Below the pieces are notes generated by a model. The model was not told the DNA's origin. It saw only the letters and a program-made list of their open reading frames with translations, and ran no database searches. Position numbers and translations under genes: made by a program. Positions 1-7,262 of a DNA stretch of 26,905 nt are shown here, piece after piece (positions within the stretch are counted from its first letter, which is position 1; the number at the start of each line of letters is the position of its first letter). This DNA comes from CAYSQW01 sp964433135 (GTDB taxonomy: Bacteria; Acidobacteriota; Aminicenantia; Aminicenantales; Aminicenantaceae): positions 1-26,905 of the forward strand of contig CAYSQW010000049.1 in assembly GCA_964433135.1 (NCBI GenBank). The letters are read 5' to 3'.

Positions 1-1745
1 ATGTTGTTTCCGCTCGGATCGTCCAGGAACAACCGCATGAAACCGCGGAACTGGTGTATGTCGGGCCGGGGATGGCGCCGAAGGATTTCGAGGGTGTCGA
101 CGTCTCCGGGAAGGCGGTTCTGACGTCTTCTTCTCCTTCCGCCGTCATGAAAACCGCGGTCTGGGAACGCGGCGCCACCGGAATTATTTCGTATTCGAAC
201 GGCCGTCCGGACGGAATCCACGATTACGCCGATCAGGTTGCCTACAGCCGGGTTCCGGTTAAGAGCCCCGACGGCGAGCCCGGAACCTGGGCGTTCATGA
301 TATCGCCCCGCAAGGGCAGTTGGCTGAGGAAAAGGCTCGTCGATGCCCGGAGCAAAAACCAGATCGTGAAGATCAAGGTCGATATCGAAACCGAATTCCA
401 CGAACCCGTCAGCCAGTCCTACGCTTGGGCTGAAATCCCGGGATCCCGGATCCACAACCAGGATATCGTCCTGACATCCCATATACAGGAAGAGAAATCT
501 TCCGCCAATGACAATTCCAGCGGGATGGCCAGCATGCTGGAGATCGGCCGTACGATCCAGCGCCTGGTCAAGGAAGGCCGGATGCCTCAACCCAAGCGGG
601 ATATCATCTTCTGGTGGGCCAACGAGATCAGCAGCGAATATCAATATTTCCGGGATTATCCGGAGGAAAGAAAGAATATGCTGATCAACATTAATCAAGA
701 TATGGTCGGCGCCAAGCAGAGTATGGGCTCCAGGGTCCAGCATATCATACGAACCCCTTACTCCATCCCCAGCTACCTCAACGACGTGATCGAGAGCATC
801 ACGGAATACGTTATTTTGACCAATACGTCCTTTCTGGCGGCGGGGCAGGCGGGCACTCCGCAGCCTTTCGGGATGCCCATTCTTTCCGACCTGGGGACCC
901 GAGAAAGATACAACGCTATGGTCGTGCCATACTTCAATAATTCCGATCACATGGTGTTCTGCGAACGGGTGATCGGAGTTCCCGGAGTGGGATTGATCAA
1001 CTGGCCGGATTATTATATCCATTCCACCGGAGACGACCTGGATAATGTCGATCAAACCCAACTGAAGCGTAACGCCTTCATCGTGGCGGCGACCGCGCTG
1101 TTCTGCGCCAACGCCGGCGATGAAGACGTCCCGCTCATCACAGGCGAAGTCTATGGACGTGCCCTGCGGAGATTGGGTAAAGATTTAAGCACCGGACTCA
1201 ACCTGATAAAGGAAATAAAGCGCGGAGACCCTGAAAGCTCCTATCATGACGCCGAAAACCTGATTCGCCAGGCGGTTCAGCGCGAGATCAAAGCCGTGGA
1301 ATCGATCCTGGTTTTCGCCGCGCCCGGCGGAAAGCATGAAGCCTATGTCAAGCAGCAGGCCGCCCGGATCCGGAGCCGGGAAAAGGGCATGATACGGGAG
1401 CTCGATGACATGTATCTCCTGGTTTCAGGAAACAAGAAAGTCCCGGTGAAAAAACTGACGGAAAAAGAAAAAGCATGCGCGTCTAAAGTTCCCGTAAACA
1501 TAGAACCTCTCGATGAATATTTTAAAAAGCGCGGCTGGAGAACCAGAGTGGAGGGGTTGCATTCGCTGATGGCTTGGGAATGCTATAATTTCGTCGACGG
1601 GAAAAATTCCTACCTCGATATTTTCCGCGCCGTTCAGGCCGAGGCGCTGTCCGTAGGGAAATTCTACTATGGAACCGTCACCCTGGATGCCGTGGAAAGC
1701 TTCCTCGATCAGACGGTGAAGAACGGCATCATGCGGTTGAAGTAG
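1..1745 (+). CDS. M28-family zinc peptidase, 5' end outside window
   Basis: The reading frame is open from the window edge (first full codon at 3), so this is the C-terminal part of a longer protein. The GTG at 54 is not a credible start, because the sequence before it already reads as protein. The first ~100 residues (VGPGMAPKDFEG, then a V-S-G-K-A-V-L strand) look like a protease-associated domain inserted in the peptidase. The M28 core follows with the expected metal and catalytic residues: His in LTSHIQEE (codon at 480), Asp in ANDNSSG (510), Glu in WWANEISSE, Asp in NINQDMVG and His in YIHSTGDDLD. The last ~60 residues resemble a small winged-helix tail. The family are aminopeptidases, often secreted, but the signal peptide cannot be checked here. 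The gene converges on the M14 peptidase across a hairpin. Family assignment is firm; substrate is unknown. Confidence 0.88.
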   Translation, partial: VVSARIVQEQPHETAELVYVGPGMAPKDFEGVDVSGKAVLTSSSPSAVMKTAVWERGATGIISYSNGRPDGIHDYADQVAYSRVPVKSPDGEPGTWAFMISPRKGSWLRKRLVDARSKNQIVKIKVDIETEFHEPVSQSYAWAEIPGSRIHNQDIVLTSHIQEEKSSANDNSSGMASMLEIGRTIQRLVKEGRMPQPKRDIIFWWANEISSEYQYFRDYPEERKNMLININQDMVGAKQSMGSRVQHIIRTPYSIPSYLNDVIESITEYVILTNTSFLAAGQAGTPQPFGMPILSDLGTRERYNAMVVPYFNNSDHMVFCERVIGVPGVGLINWPDYYIHSTGDDLDNVDQTQLKRNAFIVAATALFCANAGDEDVPLITGEVYGRALRRLGKDLSTGLNLIKEIKRGDPESSYHDAENLIRQAVQREIKAVESILVFAAPGGKHEAYVKQQAARIRSREKGMIRELDDMYLLVSGNKKVPVKKLTEKEKACASKVPVNIEPLDEYFKKRGWRTRVEGLHSLMAWECYNFVDGKNSYLDIFRAVQAEALSVGKFYYGTVTLDAVESFLDQTVKNGIMRLK

Positions 1746-1790
1746 ACGGTACGCCGAAAAGCGATCCGGAAGACGGTTTATGGAAATAAA

Positions 1791-1818
1791 GGGCCGGGAT
1801 CGTTCACGATACCGGCCC
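1791..1818 (-). terminator. Hairpin terminator between convergent peptidase genes
   Basis: GGGCCGG (1791-1797) pairs with CCGGCCC (1812-1818). An inner ATCGT/ACGAT stem extends it after one mismatch, leaving a 2-nt loop. Read on the minus strand the stem is followed by TTTATTT (1790-1784), so it fits an intrinsic terminator for the M14 gene ending at 1863. The stem may also stop plus-strand transcripts from the M28 gene, but there is no U-tract on that side. Confidence 0.7.
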
Positions 1819-1862
1819 GGATGCACTGTCAGGTTTGCGATACGCGGCGCAGGAGCGCGGTT

Positions 1863-4445
1863 TCAATGAGCCGCGGCCGCACCGTAGTAGATCGCGTTGA
1901 AGAATAGTTTGAAAGTGCCGTGGGATTGCCCTCGATTCTGCGGTCTGAAACCGAAGAGGATGATCTTTCCCCGACCGCAGTCGACATCGGCGACGGCGGC
2001 CTGATTGTGAAGCGCGTCCTCCCCCAGAATCCATCCGCTCATCAAAGGATTTCCGTTGGGATATCGGACCGGCATGCTGTTCCCCGGGCCGTTCACCTCC
2101 TCCGGATCTGCTTGGAAGAACGGGCTGCGGCTGAACATCAATATCGTTTCCCGATCCATGCCGTAACCGATGGGGTGGGTGTTGTCGACCTCGGTTTTCA
2201 GCAGGCTCCCCGGGCAGAAAAACCGCTCCGGTTTGAAGTCGGAGGCCAGGTTCCTGACAGGGATCTGAAAATGGTCTATGGCGAGCTGTGAAGAGGCATC
2301 GAGGGTGATGAGCGTTCCGCCGTCTTTGACGAATCGGATCAGATTTCCCAATCCGCGGTTCCCGATCCCTCCGGCATAGACCGAAGGAACCATGCCTTCC
2401 TGATTGCCTTCTATGATGCTTTGAGCGGGAATACTGGAAAGCAGGATCACATCGTAATTCGCCTTAAGGTTTCCGTTGCGGATTTCGGCATCATGGATCG
2501 TGGTATAGGGGAATTCCCAAGTGTCGAAGATCCATCGGTTCCAGCCCTCATCCATGCTTGCGGTCCAGGGTTGATACAGCCCCATGCGAAGGGGTTTCAA
2601 TTCCATGCGCTGAGTCGGCAGGTTCCCGGACCGAACATGGAGATGAAATTCCTCGGCCAGATTCATTACGTCCCGGCTGATCCCGCTTCCGGATGCGATA
2701 ACGGCGCCCGCCGGGTACCGTTTGCCGCCGCAGTTGAAAGGTTTGGTGGCCCAATAAACCTTGTGTCCGGCGGCAAGAAGGCGGTTTACGGCACGAAAAG
2801 TATCCAGAACGGAGTGGTCGAAGATGTAAACGTTTCCGCCGCCGATGACATCCCCTTCCTCCGCCGAGGCCCTGGTGACGGGCTTCAGCGCCGCTTCGAA
2901 GGGAAAAGGAACCTCAACCGTCTCCACGTCCATCTGGTAGGCGAGGGTCCAACCCGTCAGGTCGAAGGGGAGTTCGGGCGGTCCTCCGGAGTATTTCCTC
3001 CGTTCGGGATATTTCTGAGGACCGAGCATATCCATGAGAAAGGGACGGTATGCCTGCGACATGAGAATCACGTAGGTCCCAGCGGGGTATCTTCGGTTCT
3101 CGACCTCGAAAGGGGCGGTGGCCTGATGGATTTCCGCTCCGTTGTCGATGAAGATATTCAGCATTTTCGCGGCGGTATTGGGATCTTTTTGAGTCATGGG
3201 GACAATATAAGCGTAGGGTGCTTCTGATTTCCCCCTCTCGATCGAATTGTGCGCCATGCGGTACATGTTTTTCAGGTATTTTTCACGGTGTTTGGCTCCG
3301 GATTCGAGAAAACCGAGGCAGGCCCAATAGGCGTATTCGACGATATCGCTCATTCTCCACCAGCCTCCGGGCCAGGGACTAGGGTAATTCATCTGCTGGT
3401 AGTTGCCTTGTTTGCCCAGCCCGCCGCTGTAGGATCCGGTGAGGTCGCGGGCGGTCTGGTAAATCGGAGTGGCCTGAGGAGTGCCGGCGGCTTCGAAGAG
3501 GATGCTGACCACATTGTGCCACCAGGCGTTGGTGAAAGTGGCGGCCTGCCACCAGCCGTTCCAGTTCGCGTAATGGATGATGCCTTTAAGATCGCGCTCC
3601 TCCATGCTGGTGCGCATGTAGGCGCCGGTTAATTCGATCTCTCGAGTAACCAGGGGATCCAGCGAAGGATTGCGCGGGTCGTACATAGGGGACAGGAAGA
3701 GGCGGGCATCTGAATTTCCCATATGATGCATGTCCAGCAGCATCTGGGGAAACCAGTCCCGATAAAGGATTTGCGTGACATATTGGGTTTCGACCTGAGT
3801 CAGCATGAAACCGTCCCGATTGTTGTCATGTCCCACATAATGGTGGTAGAGCCAGGGCATTCGGGCGGTTTCAAAAGGGGTGCCGAGGTTTTTACGGTAC
3901 CAGTCGACCACCAAGATATTCCCGTCGGGGTTGAAGCAGGGTACGAATAAGAAAACCACCTCATCCAGGATCTTACGGATCCGGGGTGAGTCATCGGTAG
4001 CCATGGTGTAGCCCAGAAGAGGGGACATCTGAGTCGGGCCGCTTTCGGTGGCATGCATGCTGCAGGTGATAAGCGCGATCGTCTTGGATTCGGCGGAAAG
4101 GCTGAAAGCCTCTTCTTCAGGAATCCTTCCTGATGCCAGCGTGCGGGCCGTTTCCCTGATGTCGTCAAGGCGCGCCAGGTTTTCAGGCGAAGAGATGACC
4201 GCCAGAATAAACGGATTTCCCAACGTCGTTTTCCCCAACTCATGAATCTCTATCCGTTCGGAAAGATCTCCCAATATTTGAAAATATTCATGGATCTTGT
4301 CCCACCGGAGCATATTGAAGTCGGCACCCGGTTTGTGGCCGAAAAATTCTTCGGGCTTTGGGATTTGCGTGGGGGATCCCGTCAGCGCTGCACTGCAGAA
4401 AACAATCGCGGCAATGAAAAAAACGATTCGGTTCGTGTGTTTCAA
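1863..4445 (-). CDS. Secreted M14-family zinc carboxypeptidase-like protein
   Basis: An 860-residue protein with an N-terminal signal peptide (positive MKHTNR, then a hydrophobic run to ~residue 22). The M14 domain occupies roughly residues 40-330. Zinc ligands are visible as His131 and Glu134 in SMHATES, with the third ligand His240 or His241 in LDMHHMG. The substrate-binding Asn-Arg pair is in DNNRDGF (209-210), and a Glu in LFEAAGTP (about 317) fits the catalytic glutamate. The remaining ~500 residues form a long C-terminal extension, including a probable glutamine-amidotransferase-like fold (AGGIGNRG, then LVxDGGTLI-type strands), as is common in large bacterial M14 proteins. The start is TTG, chosen because AAGGAGG lies 5 nt upstream and the signal peptide follows directly. 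It probably trims peptides in the periplasm or outside the cell. Confidence 0.88.
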   Translation of the reverse strand: MKHTNRIVFFIAAIVFCSAALTGSPTQIPKPEEFFGHKPGADFNMLRWDKIHEYFQILGDLSERIEIHELGKTTLGNPFILAVISSPENLARLDDIRETARTLASGRIPEEEAFSLSAESKTIALITCSMHATESGPTQMSPLLGYTMATDDSPRIRKILDEVVFLFVPCFNPDGNILVVDWYRKNLGTPFETARMPWLYHHYVGHDNNRDGFMLTQVETQYVTQILYRDWFPQMLLDMHHMGNSDARLFLSPMYDPRNPSLDPLVTREIELTGAYMRTSMEERDLKGIIHYANWNGWWQAATFTNAWWHNVVSILFEAAGTPQATPIYQTARDLTGSYSGGLGKQGNYQQMNYPSPWPGGWWRMSDIVEYAYWACLGFLESGAKHREKYLKNMYRMAHNSIERGKSEAPYAYIVPMTQKDPNTAAKMLNIFIDNGAEIHQATAPFEVENRRYPAGTYVILMSQAYRPFLMDMLGPQKYPERRKYSGGPPELPFDLTGWTLAYQMDVETVEVPFPFEAALKPVTRASAEEGDVIGGGNVYIFDHSVLDTFRAVNRLLAAGHKVYWATKPFNCGGKRYPAGAVIASGSGISRDVMNLAEEFHLHVRSGNLPTQRMELKPLRMGLYQPWTASMDEGWNRWIFDTWEFPYTTIHDAEIRNGNLKANYDVILLSSIPAQSIIEGNQEGMVPSVYAGGIGNRGLGNLIRFVKDGGTLITLDASSQLAIDHFQIPVRNLASDFKPERFFCPGSLLKTEVDNTHPIGYGMDRETILMFSRSPFFQADPEEVNGPGNSMPVRYPNGNPLMSGWILGEDALHNQAAVADVDCGRGKIILFGFRPQNRGQSHGTFKLFFNAIYYGAAAAH

Positions 4446-4687
4446 TGAGTCCTCCTTTTCCAGATGACGAAGAGTTTATGATGACGAAAGATGTCTTTTC
4501 ATGCTGACTCAATTTCCCCTGGAATGTCAAAGAGATTTTTCGCTGATCCGGGAAATGAATAATCTATGTTTTAAAATGAGATGTCCGTTATTGATTCCGT
4601 CAACTCTGTCGGGCCGCTTGTGTGTGGGCTTTCGCGGCTGCGCTGATTTGGGCCGGGATTCACATGAAAAGACATGGCCTTATCGGT

Positions 4688-4715
4688 TTGACAATTTTCC
4701 GCTATTTATGATAAT
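4688..4715 (+). promoter_or_regulatory. Sigma70-type promoter for the kinase gene
   Basis: TTGACA (4688-4693), a 16-bp spacer and GATAAT (4710-4715) lie about 75 nt upstream of the kinase start, in an AT-rich stretch. The predicted transcript would carry a leader of about 65 nt. Confidence 0.6.
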
Positions 4716-4788
4716 GATTAAAAAGGGTATGTAAGCATCCACTTTTCCCGCTGAATACGCAAAGCGGATCGAGGGAGATATCTCTTTA

Positions 4789-7011
4789 ATGAAATGTTCG
4801 CAGTGTCATTCCGATAATCCTTCCGACAGCCGTTTCTGTCGAAAGTGCGCGGCTCCTCTTTCGACCGAAAGCGCCGATAACGAGGCCCGAACCTCAACCC
4901 TGCGAAATTTGAGCGTCAGTCTGAAGAGGGGGGACGTCTTTGCCGGACGCTACGAAGTGATCGAGGAGTTGGGCCGTGGGGGGATGGGGAAGGTCTACAA
5001 GGTCTTCGATCGTAAGCTGGGGGAAGATATCGCTCTTAAGCAGATCAAACCGGAAGTGGCTGAAGAGGAAAAAACGATCGAGCGCTTTCGAAACGAGATC
5101 AAATTTGCGCGCAAAATCGCACATAGGAACGTCTGCCGGATGTATGACTTTGGAGAAGCGGATGGGATGCACTTCATCACCATGGAGTACATTCCCGGTG
5201 AAGATCTGCGCTGCCTGATCAGGCGTATCGGGCAGTTTACGGTAGGGAAAACCATCCACATCGCCCGGCAAATATGCGAAGGGTTGGCTGAAGCTCATCG
5301 TCTGGGTGTGGTTCACAGGGATATCAAACCGCAGAATATCATGATCGATCAACACGGAAATGCGCGGATCATGGATTTCGGAATCGCCCGCTTCCACCGG
5401 GTGCGAGGAATTACCGATACCGGGGTGCTGATCGGGACTCCGGAATACATGTCCCCCGAGCAGGTGGATGGCATCGAGGTTGACCGCCGTTCCGATATCT
5501 ATTCGCTGGGGATTATCCTGTATGAAATGTTGACGGGACGCGTTCCTTTTGACGGATCGACGCCTATCAGTATCGCCGTCAAGCAAAAGAACGAGGTTCC
5601 CCGCGAACCGCGTGAGATCAATGCTCAGATACCTGAGAACCTGAATGCCCTGGTCCTTAAGTGCATGGAAAAAAAGCCGGAGAAGCGCTACCAAAATGTC
5701 CGGGATGTTCATCTTGAATTGAAGCGGATAGACGATGAACTGCCGACAACGGACCGGGTGCTTCCCGCCCGAACACCGATCACTTCGAGGGAAATCACGC
5801 TTAAATTCAGTATGAAAAAACTGGTGTTTCCGTTGCTGGCGGTTTTGATCGCGGTGCTGACGGTTGTCGCCGTCAGGCGGCTTCGAAAAGTCGACAAACC
5901 GCCCCCTGTGGTGTCCGCGCAGCAAGAACCTCAAGCTCAGCCGGAAGATGCCTTCAGTGAAGGCATGCTTTTATTCAACCGGAAGGATTTCGATTCCGCC
6001 CTGGATCGGTTCCGATCCATACTGGAGGGGGACCCGAAACATTTTGATGCGCGGCTGTATACGGGGCTCTGTCTGCGTCATCTGCGGCAATACGAACCGG
6101 CTATCCGCGAGTTCGAGGAAGCGATGCATCTCGACAACCTGGATCCCCGACCTTATCTTCATCTGGCTGAAATCTACGAGGAAAATGAAGATCTGGAACA
6201 AGCTTTGAGCTATCGCAGCGGATATCTGGACCGGATCCCTCAGGGAGAAGACGATACCGCCGCCGCTGAAAAAATGGCGTCTCTGCGTGAGCGGGCGGGA
6301 ATTACCGAAAGCCCCGCGGTTTCGGATCCGGGAGAAGAAACTGCCGCCGCAAAACAGCCCGTCTCACCTCAAGATCCCGTGCCCGAACCGCCTCCCGCCG
6401 CGGTTCAAACGGAAAAAGAAACGGATCCGATCCCCAAACCGGAGAGGCCGGCCGCAAAGCAGGCGCCGGAGGAAACGAAAACCCCGGAGAAGAAGACGGT
6501 TCCTTCAAAAAATGAAGAGATCGGCGGATTCGAGATCCCTGTGAGGATTCGAATCATCAGGGATAACGTCCCCGCCCGGCTGGAACCCGAACCGGATGCG
6601 GCCGTAATCCACAGATTTCCCCTCGGAATCGTACTGACGGTGGATAGTATCGAAGGATCCTGGTTCCGAGTTTCCATACCCGGAAGACCGGGAGAGCAAG
6701 ATCTGTCGGCTTATGTGCGCAACCTGGATGTGGAAGGGATTGCCGCTGAGGATGATTCCTCGGGCCCCATGCATCCGGAGTTGGAGGTTGGAACTAAATT
6801 CAGGGTGATCAAGGACGGCGCCGCCTTGCATGAGTCACCCGAAATGGGGAGCAAGGTTCTCCAATACCTGCCTATGGGATTGGTGATCAAACAGATAAGC
6901 CGGTCGGGGGAATGGATCGCCGTCGATCTGGGCTCGGGTGCTCCGGAAAAGGAAAAGATCGGATATGTCAATCGGCGGGATGTGGAAGCTCAGGGGAAAT
7001 CACCGCGGTAA
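4789..7011 (+). CDS. Membrane-anchored Ser/Thr kinase: zinc ribbon, TPR, two SH3-like domains
   Basis: A 740-residue PknB-type kinase with sensor-like additions. Residues 3-20 form a zinc ribbon (C3, C6, C17, C20). The kinase domain spans about 55-315: glycine loop GRGGMG (62-67), catalytic Lys84 in ALK, HRDIKPQN (176-183), DFG (196-198) and GTPEYMSPEQ in the activation segment. All key residues are present, so it should be active. A single membrane helix (about 345-362) separates the cytoplasmic kinase from an outside region with 2-3 TPR-like repeats (about 385-480), a Pro/Glu/Lys-rich linker, and two SH3-like (SH3b) domains (about 585-650 and 665-735). The ATG is preceded by GAGGGAG 11 nt upstream. 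The SH3b domains may sense cell-wall fragments, which is an inference. It stands alone with its own promoter, so its targets are not indicated by neighbours. Confidence 0.92.
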   Translation: MKCSQCHSDNPSDSRFCRKCAAPLSTESADNEARTSTLRNLSVSLKRGDVFAGRYEVIEELGRGGMGKVYKVFDRKLGEDIALKQIKPEVAEEEKTIERFRNEIKFARKIAHRNVCRMYDFGEADGMHFITMEYIPGEDLRCLIRRIGQFTVGKTIHIARQICEGLAEAHRLGVVHRDIKPQNIMIDQHGNARIMDFGIARFHRVRGITDTGVLIGTPEYMSPEQVDGIEVDRRSDIYSLGIILYEMLTGRVPFDGSTPISIAVKQKNEVPREPREINAQIPENLNALVLKCMEKKPEKRYQNVRDVHLELKRIDDELPTTDRVLPARTPITSREITLKFSMKKLVFPLLAVLIAVLTVVAVRRLRKVDKPPPVVSAQQEPQAQPEDAFSEGMLLFNRKDFDSALDRFRSILEGDPKHFDARLYTGLCLRHLRQYEPAIREFEEAMHLDNLDPRPYLHLAEIYEENEDLEQALSYRSGYLDRIPQGEDDTAAAEKMASLRERAGITESPAVSDPGEETAAAKQPVSPQDPVPEPPPAAVQTEKETDPIPKPERPAAKQAPEETKTPEKKTVPSKNEEIGGFEIPVRIRIIRDNVPARLEPEPDAAVIHRFPLGIVLTVDSIEGSWFRVSIPGRPGEQDLSAYVRNLDVEGIAAEDDSSGPMHPELEVGTKFRVIKDGAALHESPEMGSKVLQYLPMGLVIKQISRSGEWIAVDLGSGAPEKEKIGYVNRRDVEAQGKSPR

Positions 7012-7020
7012 ATCGTTTAT

Positions 7021-7131
7021 TTATTTGATATATCCCGAAGCGCGCAGCTGCTCTTGGGTCTCTTCACTGAGCGTGACCGAGGTGGGACGGTCGCTTTCGA
7101 TATGAACGAGAATTGCATGCCGCCGGATTCT
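7021..7131 (-). pseudogene. Coding-like relic, C-terminal tail of a lost protein
   Basis: On the minus strand the frame ending at TAA (7021-7023) reads ILVHIESDRPTSVTLSEE and then TQEQLRASGYIK. It is blocked upstream by an in-frame TAG (7132-7134). The ending with a Leu-rich helix and xSGYIK resembles C-termini of bacterial sulfatases and related TPR proteins (LxxLGYI type). No start codon or ribosome site is present. This looks like the leftover 3' end of a deleted gene. The sulfatase link rests on a short pattern only and could be chance. Confidence 0.3.
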
Positions 7132-7262
7132 CTACCTGGCTCCATCATCTTCTCTCGGAGATTTTAACTTTAAGCGCGTCATCACTTGGAGGTGGAGCCA
7201 AAAGCCTTTTGATTTTCATCGTGGTGTAAAGGTCGGAAGAACTCCGGAATATATCATGCTGT

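Noticed and set aside
1..53. ATG at position 1 as a gene start
   Set aside because: It is in a different frame from the peptidase, and the peptidase frame is already protein-like at the window edge.
2421..3227. 268-codon plus-strand frame inside the M14 gene
   Set aside because: It is a shadow frame in GC-rich coding DNA. The M14 protein on the other strand has a signal peptide, zinc motif and a perfect ribosome site.
4894..5934. 346-codon frame antisense to the kinase
   Set aside because: The kinase frame has every catalytic motif. The antisense frame has no start context or family pattern.
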